Assembly: GCA_946480675.1 (NCBI GenBank)
Contig: CAMLKS010000055.1
Coordinates: 1-10,369, forward strand
Direction: 5' to 3'
Length of the DNA stretch: 10,369 nucleotides
Source of the DNA: an uncultured Bacteroidota bacterium
GTDB taxonomy: Bacteria; Bacteroidota; Bacteroidia; Chitinophagales; Chitinophagaceae
Shown: positions 1 to 7,082 of the stretch, one piece after another
How positions within the stretch are numbered: position 1 is the stretch's first letter
Layout: each line of letters begins with the position of its first letter
Notes under the pieces: generated by a model
Databases searched by the model: none
Told to the model about the DNA's origin: nothing
Seen by the model: only the letters and a program-made list of their open reading frames with translations
Made by a program: the position numbers and the translations under genes

Positions 1-2006
1 TTTTCCTGTCTAACATTACTGAAATCATTCAGAAAGATACATTACTGGCCAATGGTATTCTAAACACACAATTACAGGTACGCAATATATCTACTGCGCC
101 AGAAGCCAGTGGCACCTTGCAAATAAAAGACCTATCAGTATTTGCTGACACCATCGGCAGTTTGGATGTGACGTTGAAAGATGCATCTGCCAACGAGATC
201 ATAGCACAAGCAAATGTTAAAGGAAATGGAAATGATATCGTGTTAGCAGGCACTTATTTTCCTAAACCCGTAAATGGTAACAACTTCGATATGAAGCTGG
301 ACATTAATACGCTTAATTTAAAAAGCATAGAAGGTATTACCATGCATAATGTGCGCAATAGCTCCGGAAACCTTAAAGGGAACCTTGTTATTAAGGGCAT
401 TACTTCATCACCTAAAATAACAGGTGATATACGCACGGAAAATCTAACTACGACTATCAGCATGCTGGGTGCCGCCTTCCGTATGCCTGATGAGCATATA
501 CAGTTTACCAATGATGGCATTGTATTCGACAACTTCGAGATATATGATAGCCTGAATAATAAAGGTACCATTAGTGGCAAAATCACTACACAGGACTATA
601 AAGACATAACTCTTGGCTTAAAAGTTCGAGCGAAGAACTGGCAGGTATTGAATTCTACACCACAAGATAATAAGCTATTCTATGGAAAACTGGTAATAAG
701 TAGCAACCTGAATATAAAGGGAACGCCTACTGCTCCGGCTATAGATGGCAACCTTACCATTCATGACACTACAAAGTTTACGGTAGTGATACCTGAAACC
801 CAACCGGGAATAGAAGAGCGCGAAGGTGTGGTAGAGTTTGTAGATATGGATGATACGAATCGCTACAAGGTATTAATGCCAAAAGATACAATACCGAAGA
901 TGGCATTCAAGTCGGCTGCAGAATTGAATGTAAATATTGGTATTGAAAAAAATGCAGAATTCAATGTGATAATAGACCAGGCCACGGGCGACTTCCTGCG
1001 TGTGCGTGGGGAAGCTTCTTTGAACACTACTATCAATCCTGATGGCACCATAGGGCTTGCAGGCACTTATGAATTGAAGAAAGGCTCTTACCAGCTTAAC
1101 TATAATTTCATAAAACGAAGGTTTGACATCCAGGACGGCAGCACTATTGTATTCTCCGGTGACCCAATGGATGCGGAAGTGAATATAACTGCGGCATACA
1201 ATGCCAATATTCCTCCTTACGACCTTGTGGAAAAACAAGTGTCCGATCCTGCACAGCTGAATTTTTATAAACAGCGTTTACCATTTGATGTATTGCTGAA
1301 AATGAAAGGGCCGTTGCTGAAACCTGAATTATCTTTTGACATCGTATTGCCCGAGGAAAAAAAATACAGGGCCAGCGCAGATGTAATAACGTTGGTACAA
1401 GGGAAGTTGGCAGAATTAAGAAATAACCCTTCGGAACTGAATAAGCAAGTGTTTGCCGTGCTGGTACTAAACCGTTTTGTTTCCGACAATCCATTTGAAT
1501 CAGGTGCGGGTGGGCAAAGCGCAGAGTTTATAGCACGCCAGAGTGCCAGCCGTTTCCTGAGCGAACAGTTAAACCAGTTTGCCAATCAACTTATATCCGG
1601 ACTGGAACTAAACCTGGACCTTGAAAGCTCTGAAGACTACACAACAGGAGAAAAGCGTAACCGTACTGATTTGAATGTTTCAGCATCTAAACGTCTATTG
1701 AATGACAGGCTTACAGTAACTGTAGGTAATAATTTTGAGCTGGAAGGACAAAACCAAAATACCAATCAAAATACCAGCCTGGTACCCGGTAACCTTGCGG
1801 CAGATTATCAACTGACGCCAGACGGCAGGTATATGGTGCGTATTTATCGCAGGGATGAACTGGAAAATATCATTGAGGGCTATGTAGTAGAAACAGGCGT
1901 GAGCTTTATTGTTACGGTAGAATACAATCGCTTCAAAAATTTGTTCAGGAAGCGTAACAGGCAAATAGAAAGTAAACAGGACAATAAAAAGGGTGTTAGC
2001 AACTAA
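1..2006 (+). CDS. tamB: TamB / DUF490-family translocation and assembly protein, C-terminal part (5' end outside window)
   Basis: This is the C-terminal ~667 residues of a TamB-like protein. The reading frame is open from the left edge (first full codon at 3), so the true start lies outside the window and a TTG at 117 is only an internal codon. Most of the visible protein is long alternating beta-strand sequence with short turns, as in the lipid-binding beta-taco groove of TamB/AsmA-like proteins. The region around residues 350-400 (GTYELKKGSYQLNY, then IQDGSTIVFSGDP) resembles the conserved TamB C-terminal domain. Known role of the family: anchored in the inner membrane, it spans the periplasm and works with an Omp85 partner in outer-membrane protein assembly or phospholipid transport. 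The partner here is the next gene, 2 bp downstream, so the two are almost surely co-transcribed. The TAA stop at 2004-2006 is followed by GG and the tamL ATG. Family assignment is firm; the cargo is not inferable. Confidence 0.9.
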   Translation, partial: FLSNITEIIQKDTLLANGILNTQLQVRNISTAPEASGTLQIKDLSVFADTIGSLDVTLKDASANEIIAQANVKGNGNDIVLAGTYFPKPVNGNNFDMKLDINTLNLKSIEGITMHNVRNSSGNLKGNLVIKGITSSPKITGDIRTENLTTTISMLGAAFRMPDEHIQFTNDGIVFDNFEIYDSLNNKGTISGKITTQDYKDITLGLKVRAKNWQVLNSTPQDNKLFYGKLVISSNLNIKGTPTAPAIDGNLTIHDTTKFTVVIPETQPGIEEREGVVEFVDMDDTNRYKVLMPKDTIPKMAFKSAAELNVNIGIEKNAEFNVIIDQATGDFLRVRGEASLNTTINPDGTIGLAGTYELKKGSYQLNYNFIKRRFDIQDGSTIVFSGDPMDAEVNITAAYNANIPPYDLVEKQVSDPAQLNFYKQRLPFDVLLKMKGPLLKPELSFDIVLPEEKKYRASADVITLVQGKLAELRNNPSELNKQVFAVLVLNRFVSDNPFESGAGGQSAEFIARQSASRFLSEQLNQFANQLISGLELNLDLESSEDYTTGEKRNRTDLNVSASKRLLNDRLTVTVGNNFELEGQNQNTNQNTSLVPGNLAADYQLTPDGRYMVRIYRRDELENIIEGYVVETGVSFIVTVEYNRFKNLFRKRNRQIESKQDNKKGVSN

Positions 2007-2008
2007 GG

Positions 2009-4357
2009 ATGAGGCATTATTTCAAAATAGGATTAATAACTATCGGTACACTGTTTGCTTCTGCATGCAGCAATACAAAATACTTACCTGCCGGCGACAC
2101 CTTATATATAGGAAGTGATGTTTCCATAAAGGACAAACAAGTAGGAAAAAGTGACAGGAAAATCATTAAAAACGACCTGGAAGATGCTATCCGTCCTATG
2201 CCTAATACGAAAACATTAGGCATGCGGTTGAAACTAACAATGTATAACCTGGCCGGAGAACCTAAAAAACCTAGAGGTATACGCAACTGGCTACGCAATA
2301 AAGTAGGTGAACCACCTGTACTCACCAGCCAGTTCGATATAAATAAGAACAAGCAATTACTTGTAAACATTCTTGAAAACCGCGGGTTTTTCTACCCCAG
2401 TGTTTCCGGAGAATCTAAAACCAAGAACAAAAAAACAAGAGGACATTTTGATGTAATTACCGGGCCGCAATATAAAATACGAAACGTTGAATTTATTTTA
2501 GATTCATCTACCCTGTCTCAAAATGTAACAAAGCAAAAAGAAAAAACTTTATTGAAACAAGGATTCCCGTATAACCTGGACCTGATAAAAGGCGAGCATG
2601 AGCGTATAGATAAACAGCTAAAAGAAATAGGCTATTTCTATTTTCGCCCTGATTACCTGCTGACAAGAGTAGATAGTACAGAAGGCGAACACCAGGTAGA
2701 TCTTTATGTAAAGGTAAAGGAAGGCATACCGGAAGAAGCTACCCGCCAATATCACATCAATGATATTTTCATTCTACCTGACTACCGTGTAGGTGGCCGA
2801 AGAGGCATGCGTAATAACCCCAACGTATCTACAGTAAAAAAAGACACCAACTTTGCAACCCGCAAGCCTGATACGCTTTTTTATGAACGTTATTACATAG
2901 TAGGTAACACAAAAAAATACAAGCCGTTCATTTTCACTCAAGCCATGCAATTTAAGCCCGGCGATATTTATAATCGTACCGACCAGAACGTATCGCTCAA
3001 CAGGCTGGTAAATATGGGCACCTTCAAATTTGTAAAGAATGATTTTGAACCGGTAGGCGATGATAAGCTGAATGCCTTCTATTACCTAACGTCGTACCCT
3101 AAAAAATCATTACGTGCAGAAATAGGTGGATTAACAAAAAATGATAGTCGTGTAGGTTCGCAAGTGAGCTTTAGCTGGCGCAATCGAAATACTATGCGTG
3201 GAGCAGAATTGTTTATGGTGAAAGTGAATGGTGGGTTTGAAACGCAATATGGAGGTGCTATACGACGTCCAAACACATATCAACTTGGTGTAGAACCTAG
3301 CCTTACTTTTCCTCGTTTTATAGTACCTTTTTTTACACCTCGGTCCTCAAGCGTATTTGTACCACGCACCACAATACGTGCAGGATATGATGTAATGATT
3401 CGTGAGAAACTATACCGGTTGCATTCTTTCAAAGCGGCTTACGGTTATGCATGGAAAGAAGACATCAGGAAAGAACACCAGTTTAACCCCATAAATATTA
3501 CTTATGTACGCACAGACACCCTGAACAAAGACACGACTTTACAGATAAATTATAACAACCTTATTTTTAATGGTCTTATCATAGGGCCTACATATCAATT
3601 CACATATAACTCAAGAGGCAATGGCCCACCACATCATGATGACATTTACTTTGATGGCCTTATAGACCTTTCGGGGAATGTATTAGGATGGATACAAGGG
3701 GCGAATGTAAATGACAGTAGTAGACCTGAAGCTCCTAAGCAGCTATTGGGTTCGAACTATGCGCAGTATGCCAAAGTGCAAACAGATTTTCGTTACTACA
3801 TCAATTATAATAACAACCCTAATTCGATATGGGTAAACAGGATATTGATAGGCCTAGGTATACCCTATGGCAACTCTGCTACCTTACCGAACGTAAAACA
3901 GTTCTTTAGCGGTGGTAATAGCAGCCTTCGTGGTTTCCCGTCCAGGTTGGTAGGCCCGGGTATTTTTTATTATAACAATGCAGGACAACAACGCTTCATT
4001 GAGACAACAGGTGACATGAAGCTGGAACTAAACAGTGAACTCCGTGCGCAGCTTATCAACTTCATACATGGTGCTGTGTTTGTAGATGCCGGTAATATTT
4101 GGACCTATCGCAAGACAGAACTTTTCCCCGGCGGCGAGTTTAACCGTAAAACCTTTATGGATCAAATAGCGGTGAGCGTAGGTGCAGGCTTGAGGCTGGA
4201 TTTTAAAATACTCGTACTCCGCCTCGACTTAGGCTTCCCGATACGTAAGCCGTGGCTGGAAGGCGAAAAATGGGTATTTAAAGATATTGCCTTCGGCGAT
4301 TCGCATTGGCGCAGTCAGAACCTGGTGCTGAACTTAGGTATAGGTTATCCCTTTTAG
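2009..4357 (+). CDS. tamL: TamL: BamA/TamA-family (Omp85) outer-membrane lipoprotein
   Basis: A complete 782-residue Omp85-family protein. The N-terminus is a lipoprotein signal peptide (basic MRHYFK, hydrophobic run, then FASAC with the lipidated Cys at residue 20), followed by NTKYLPAGDTLY, a pattern I know from Bacteroidota TamA-like lipoproteins. Residues ~35-300 look like POTRA repeats; ~380-782 are the 16-strand barrel. In the barrel, FSGGNSSLRGF (near residues 631-642) is the Omp85 (V/L)RG(F/Y) lid-lock motif, and VFVDAGNIW (near 690) and the terminal GIGYPF with C-terminal Phe (beta-signal) are typical. Family knowledge: TamL is the Bacteroidota counterpart of TamA, a barrel that also carries a lipid anchor and pairs with TamB. 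It starts 2 bp after the tamB stop, which supports one operon and possible translational coupling. The exact substrate (barrel proteins, phospholipids) is not shown by the sequence. Confidence 0.93.
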   Translation: MRHYFKIGLITIGTLFASACSNTKYLPAGDTLYIGSDVSIKDKQVGKSDRKIIKNDLEDAIRPMPNTKTLGMRLKLTMYNLAGEPKKPRGIRNWLRNKVGEPPVLTSQFDINKNKQLLVNILENRGFFYPSVSGESKTKNKKTRGHFDVITGPQYKIRNVEFILDSSTLSQNVTKQKEKTLLKQGFPYNLDLIKGEHERIDKQLKEIGYFYFRPDYLLTRVDSTEGEHQVDLYVKVKEGIPEEATRQYHINDIFILPDYRVGGRRGMRNNPNVSTVKKDTNFATRKPDTLFYERYYIVGNTKKYKPFIFTQAMQFKPGDIYNRTDQNVSLNRLVNMGTFKFVKNDFEPVGDDKLNAFYYLTSYPKKSLRAEIGGLTKNDSRVGSQVSFSWRNRNTMRGAELFMVKVNGGFETQYGGAIRRPNTYQLGVEPSLTFPRFIVPFFTPRSSSVFVPRTTIRAGYDVMIREKLYRLHSFKAAYGYAWKEDIRKEHQFNPINITYVRTDTLNKDTTLQINYNNLIFNGLIIGPTYQFTYNSRGNGPPHHDDIYFDGLIDLSGNVLGWIQGANVNDSSRPEAPKQLLGSNYAQYAKVQTDFRYYINYNNNPNSIWVNRILIGLGIPYGNSATLPNVKQFFSGGNSSLRGFPSRLVGPGIFYYNNAGQQRFIETTGDMKLELNSELRAQLINFIHGAVFVDAGNIWTYRKTELFPGGEFNRKTFMDQIAVSVGAGLRLDFKILVLRLDLGFPIRKPWLEGEKWVFKDIAFGDSHWRSQNLVLNLGIGYPF

Positions 4358-4384
4358 TTTTTATTACCAACTTATCTTCTTCTA

Positions 4385-5008
4385 TTACATATGTTTATGC
4401 TCTTCGGCAATGACATCCTTCGTATGACGCTCTATATATTTTTTAAATCCACGTATCTCTGCACGCGTTATCAGGTGTATTAAAGGTTGCAGAGCTTTCA
4501 GCATTATTTTACCCAGCAGCCCACCCATGCTTCTGTAAGATATAATCGTATCCAGCCTTGTTGTATTCTCACCTTCTTTTATGAAGACAGCCTTACCTAT
4601 TTCTTCAATGTGGGAACCCGGTAGTGAGCGCCAACCAATATATTCACCAGGATATTCTTTTAAAATACGTGCACTACGCCATTCTTCATACACCCTGTCA
4701 GCAGAGCCATTTATGAATACCGAACTACGTATATTGACATTGCCAATGACCCGCGATTCTTTATTCTTATCCATAGCACTATAGATAGGGCAATGACCGG
4801 TTACAGCACGGTATAGCAAAAACCCCGCAGTAGCTGCCGATGAAATACTTACCTTTCTTTTATGCTGAAAAGCACAACCGACAAACCATATCCCTGCTGC
4901 TGCGGAAACCAGTCTTTCGGTTGTGCTAATATTGGTAATTGGAGTTTTTTCTTCAAAGGAATGCTCGTTCATAATTATAGCAGTTATAGCATACAGCACT
5001 ATATGCAT
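4385..5008 (-). CDS. DUF2892 (YgaP-like) plus shortened SRPBCC domain protein
   Basis: 207 residues. Residues ~26-80 resemble the YgaP-like DUF2892 segment: NISTTERLVSAAAGIWF, a second hydrophobic stretch, then YRAVTGHCPIYSAM. Residues ~90-195 resemble the SRPBCC (COG5637, polyketide-cyclase/START-like) domain that often follows it: VFINGSADRVYEEWR, then EYPGEYIGWRSLPGS. The two conserved blocks sit only a few residues apart, whereas from memory of the family about 35-40 residues (usually containing an LPRFM-like motif) lie between them. I infer an in-frame internal deletion at about residues 111-114. The family function is unknown; a membrane-associated lipid- or ligand-binding role is only a guess. 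The start is uncertain: the first ATG (5008) lies 22 bp after the upstream gene, but an ATG at 4972 (MNEHSF) is equally good, and the 12 extra residues do not look conserved. Probably co-transcribed with the gene upstream; it converges on tamL with a 27-bp gap. Confidence 0.82.
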   Translation of the reverse strand: MHIVLYAITAIIMNEHSFEEKTPITNISTTERLVSAAAGIWFVGCAFQHKRKVSISSAATAGFLLYRAVTGHCPIYSAMDKNKESRVIGNVNIRSSVFINGSADRVYEEWRSARILKEYPGEYIGWRSLPGSHIEEIGKAVFIKEGENTTRLDTIISYRSMGGLLGKIMLKALQPLIHLITRAEIRGFKKYIERHTKDVIAEEHKHM

Positions 5009-5030
5009 AAAAATGATACCAGCATTATGG

Positions 5031-5534
5031 TTAATCCATCAGTTTCATTACATGCTCTCGCCATTTTGTCGCTACATCGGTAAGTAATTGCTTTTCAAGT
5101 ACTCCATCTATCATTTCATTATACATGGTCAGATATATCGGTCCGTCGGGCAATATTAACTCCATCTGTATTTCATATACATATTCATCTGTGGTTTTCT
5201 TACCCGATTTTGTTTTTTCTACAATCTTATTACCCCGCTTTATGAGCGTACAATCTTTTACATCTTTAACAGCAATTACTTCCGTGTGTACATTTTCATT
5301 TTTCCAGTCGGCAAAGACCAAAACCTTTTTCTTAATGTCAACACCTATAATACGGTTATGAAGTGTATCCTGGTATTTAATATCCAGGTGATGCTTACCG
5401 GCTAATGCTTCTATTGCAGCCAATAATTTGTTTTTTCTATGTTTAGCATGCTTTTTTGCCTGCATGGCAAATAGCATCACGATTACGGTCAATATTAATA
5501 CCATCGCTATTGCGATACCTAAGGTTGCATTCAT
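5031..5534 (-). CDS. Membrane-anchored hypothetical protein (single N-terminal TM)
   Basis: 167 residues, family not recognised. One transmembrane helix at residues ~5-24 is followed at once by a strongly basic stretch (KKHAKHRKNK, 27-36), so by the positive-inside rule the C-terminal ~130 residues are probably cytoplasmic. That part has a short helix (LLAAIEALAGKHH), then alternating beta-strand-like segments (IIGVDIKKKVLVFADW, TEVIAVKDVKDCTLIKRG, EYVYEIQMELIL) and a C-terminal amphipathic helix ending KWREHVMKLMD. The pattern is like a small beta-sandwich or PH-like fold, but no motif confirms this. It is first in a two-gene minus-strand unit with the DUF2892-SRPBCC gene 22 bp downstream. 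Ordinary composition and a clean ATG-to-TAA frame support a real gene. Its start lies just beyond an intrinsic terminator that closes the terC unit, so it needs its own promoter. Confidence 0.8.
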   Translation of the reverse strand: MNATLGIAIAMVLILTVIVMLFAMQAKKHAKHRKNKLLAAIEALAGKHHLDIKYQDTLHNRIIGVDIKKKVLVFADWKNENVHTEVIAVKDVKDCTLIKRGNKIVEKTKSGKKTTDEYVYEIQMELILPDGPIYLTMYNEMIDGVLEKQLLTDVATKWREHVMKLMD

Positions 5535-5547
5535 TACTATCAGTTTT

Positions 5548-5584
5548 AAAAAAAGAGTAGCACAACCCTATTTTTGAGTTGCGC
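5548..5584 (-). terminator. Rho-independent terminator closing the terC unit
   Basis: Read on the minus strand, arms GCGCAAC (5584-5578) and GTTGTGC (5566-5560) form a 7-bp stem with one G-U pair and an 11-nt loop, followed by TACTC and a run of seven T (5554-5548). It lies 58 bp after the stop of the small hypothetical gene and before the ATG at 5534, so it separates the terC unit from the next minus-strand unit. Confidence 0.65.
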
Positions 5585-5591
5585 ATAACAA
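5563..5591 (-). promoter_or_regulatory. Possible promoter of the 5534-4385 unit (weak)
   Basis: On the minus strand TTG (5591-5589), an 18-nt spacer and TAGGGTTG (5570-5563) approximate the Bacteroidota TTG-N19-TAnnTTTG pattern with one mismatch in the -7 element. It would start transcription roughly 20-25 nt before the ATG at 5534. It overlaps the terminator hairpin above. Low confidence, since the region is AT-rich and such matches arise by chance. Confidence 0.3.
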
Positions 5592-5624
5592 ATCATCTGC
5601 GAACGGCGCAGTTATACATAGTCA

Positions 5625-5639
5625 TAATCCTCCGGATTA
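5625..5639. repeat. Short inverted repeat after the small hypothetical gene
   Basis: TAATCC, a 3-nt loop and GGATTA form a 6-bp hairpin directly beyond the TAG stop at 5642-5644. No T-run follows on either strand, so it does not look like a terminator by itself; it could stabilise an mRNA end. Apart from this and the terminator, I see nothing in 5585-5641. Confidence 0.4.
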
Positions 5640-5641
5640 CA

Positions 5642-6034
5642 CTACCAGAACCAATGCTTGGGAAACAGTATTTGGCTTTTAATATATGAAAGCATCTGGC
5701 TGCTTTCATATTTTGAGAATGGATGCAGGAAATAGCTTTGCTGCGATAAAGGAGCAACCAAATCCGGCAATATCGCGTCATGTCCATTGCCTGTTAAACT
5801 ATGCTGATGACTATCTGCCTGCTTTCGTGCTACATAATTTACATGCTGGCTCCTTGCGGGTAATACGTAATGGCCATATTGCTTTTTACCTATAGCCGTT
5901 TCGCCACTAACGATAGTAGATACACCATATGCCTCACTATGCAATGTGCACAACAATGCGGCACTACTAGCAATAGCAGCAACCAATGCCCATAACCGGC
6001 AAAGCCATTGTAATATGTTCGACCTAACCGGCAC
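5642..6034 (-). CDS. Small hypothetical protein, possibly secreted or membrane-anchored, coupled to terC
   Basis: 130 residues, family not recognised. The only usable start is GTG at 6034-6032, whose first G is the last base of the terC TAG stop; the frame is closed by a TGA just upstream, so no longer start exists. Residues ~1-36 look like a signal peptide or anchor: Arg near the start, then a hydrophobic stretch (ALVAAIASSAALLCT, 16-30). The remainder is His-, Gln- and Ser-rich with aromatic residues toward the end (SYFLHPFSKYESS, ILFPKHWFW). An 11-bp perfect inverted repeat (5684-5711) lies inside the coding sequence. The 1-nt overlap with terC and the terminator following it support a real co-transcribed gene with translational coupling. 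Against it: GTG start, odd composition, no known domain. It may also be a decayed remnant. Confidence 0.5.
   Translation of the reverse strand: MPVRSNILQWLCRLWALVAAIASSAALLCTLHSEAYGVSTIVSGETAIGKKQYGHYVLPARSQHVNYVARKQADSHQHSLTGNGHDAILPDLVAPLSQQSYFLHPFSKYESSQMLSYIKSQILFPKHWFW
5684..5711. repeat. 11-bp perfect inverted repeat, 6-nt loop
   Basis: ATATGAAAGCA (5684-5694), loop TCTGGC, TGCTTTCATAT (5701-5711). The arms match exactly. The repeat sits in the last third of the small hypothetical gene, where it encodes residues around YESSQMLSY. No T-run follows on either strand. Confidence 0.6.
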
Positions 6035-6822
6035 TACATTTCATTTATCTTATCAGCATCACGTAGCTGTACATTGTGCTGCTGTTTGCGTAGCCTTATG
6101 TTTAAAAATTCTACTATTAAAGAGAAACCTAAGCATGAGTAAATGATGCTTTTGCTTACTTCCTGGTGAAAACCACCGGCTATCAGTACCACACCTATAA
6201 CTACAAGGAAACTAAGTGCCAGCATTTGCAAACTCGGCTGTTTGTTAATGATACGTGTTACAGGGCCGGCAAATAGCATCATGATACCGATTGAAACAAT
6301 AACAGCTGTTATCATTATCAGCACATTTTCTACAAGGCCCACTGCTGTCAGTATAGAATCAAAAGAGAAAACGGCATCCACCAATACTATTTGCAATATG
6401 ATATTGGCAAATGATTTGGCTTTCATCTGTTTCGTTTTTCCTGCTTCATCATCCACCTGAAGCTTATGATGTATCTCAAGGGTACTTTTAACGATCAGGA
6501 AAATACCACCCGCTATTAGTATCAGGTCTTTTACACTAAGACCTAAAGGATCTCCTCCTTTTTCAAATATAGACGGGATTGTGATGATGGGGTCTTTGAG
6601 ACTGATGATCCAGTTAATAGAAAGCAACAGCAATACACGAAACAACATAGCCATACCCAGCCCAAGGTTCCTTGCGCTGCGCTGCTTTTCCTTTGGCAGT
6701 TTATCTACTACTATCGATATAAATATAATATTATCAATACCCAACACTATTTCCAGGAAACAGAGCGTTAGCAGGCTTATCCACATACCGGGGTCTGCAA
6801 AATCAGGCATTATAAAGTCCAT
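6034..6822 (-). CDS. TerC-family integral membrane protein
   Basis: 262 residues, the usual size for short (YgdQ-like) TerC proteins. Around seven hydrophobic helices are visible. The first carries the family signature FLEIVLGIDNIIFISI (residues 22-37, with Glu24 and Asp30); the matching motif in the second half is LVDAVFSFDSILTAVG (147-162, Asp149 and Asp155). A charged loop (about 116-138) lies between the halves. The end GFSLIVEFLNIRLRK is also typical. Known role: TerC relatives are tied to metal-ion handling, mainly manganese efflux and loading of exported enzymes, and to tellurite resistance; which applies here cannot be read from the sequence. No other tellurite genes are nearby. The ATG at 6822 is used because it precedes the conserved N-terminal segment; a second ATG four codons later is possible. 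It leads a minus-strand unit with the small hypothetical gene and is divergent from the ABC-F gene. Confidence 0.93.
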   Translation of the reverse strand: MDFIMPDFADPGMWISLLTLCFLEIVLGIDNIIFISIVVDKLPKEKQRSARNLGLGMAMLFRVLLLLSINWIISLKDPIITIPSIFEKGGDPLGLSVKDLILIAGGIFLIVKSTLEIHHKLQVDDEAGKTKQMKAKSFANIILQIVLVDAVFSFDSILTAVGLVENVLIMITAVIVSIGIMMLFAGPVTRIINKQPSLQMLALSFLVVIGVVLIAGGFHQEVSKSIIYSCLGFSLIVEFLNIRLRKQQHNVQLRDADKINEM

Positions 6823-6846
6823 AACATTATTATTATCCTGTGCGAA

Positions 6847-6886
6847 TGTATCGGATTATTCCGAAATGCATCTGAATTGCGATACA
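6847..6886. promoter_or_regulatory. Inverted repeat upstream of terC, candidate operator
   Basis: TGTATCG (6847-6853) and CGATACA (6880-6886) are exact inverted copies separated by 26 nt. A small hairpin (TCGGA-TTAT-TCCGA, 6851-6864) overlaps the left arm. The site lies 25-65 bp upstream of the terC start in the divergent terC/ABC-F region. I found no convincing terC promoter next to it, so a regulatory role is only a suggestion. Confidence 0.25.
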
Positions 6887-6991
6887 ATTATGTTTTGTAT
6901 AACAATTTATCCAATTATTAGTAAATATTTGTGTCAGATTCACATATATCGTATTGTTTCACCCATTTAAGATCGATAACTTAGTATTCTG

Positions 6992-6999
6992 TATCTTTG
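6992..6999 (+). promoter_or_regulatory. -7 promoter element for the ABC-F gene
   Basis: TATCTTTG is a perfect match to the Bacteroidota -7 consensus TAnnTTTG and identical to the element in front of tRNA-Val further on. There is no TTG at the expected spacing, so only half of the promoter is seen. Transcription would start near 7004-7006, leaving a leader of about 105 nt before the ABC-F ATG at 7109. Confidence 0.5.
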
Positions 7000-7018
7000 T
7001 GCCTTCAACTCTCAAGCA

Positions 7019-7031
7019 ACATTAATAATGT
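7019..7031. repeat. Palindrome in the ABC-F leader containing an ATG-TAA start-stop
   Basis: ACATTA-A-TAATGT is a perfect 6-bp-arm palindrome about 15 nt downstream of the predicted transcription start. It overlaps an ATG followed directly by TAA (7028-7033). It could be an operator or simply AT-rich chance. Confidence 0.35.
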
Positions 7032-7060
7032 AAACAAAGATTTCTTTCAATACGGTAAAC

Positions 7061-7082
7061 AATGCCAATATTTTATGGCATT
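7061..7082 (+). promoter_or_regulatory. Leader hairpin upstream of ABC-F
   Basis: AATGCCA (7061-7067), loop ATATTTTA, TGGCATT (7076-7082) form a 7-bp stem. The start codon of the leader ORF (7062-7064) is inside the left arm, so folding would hide it. No T-run long enough for a terminator follows. Confidence 0.4.

Noticed and set aside
873..1494. Minus-strand ORFs of 67-121 codons inside tamB
   Set aside because: They are shadows of the TamB frame, which is continuous and family-like throughout.
5686..5895. 69-codon plus-strand ORF (MKASGCFHIL...)
   Set aside because: It is antisense to the small hypothetical gene, which has better support from the terC overlap and the terminator; no promoter is seen for the plus strand.
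6812..6827. Five-codon upstream ORF overlapping the terC start on the minus strand
   Set aside because: ATG-TTA-TGG-ACT-TTA-TAA is too short to distinguish from chance and nothing else supports it.
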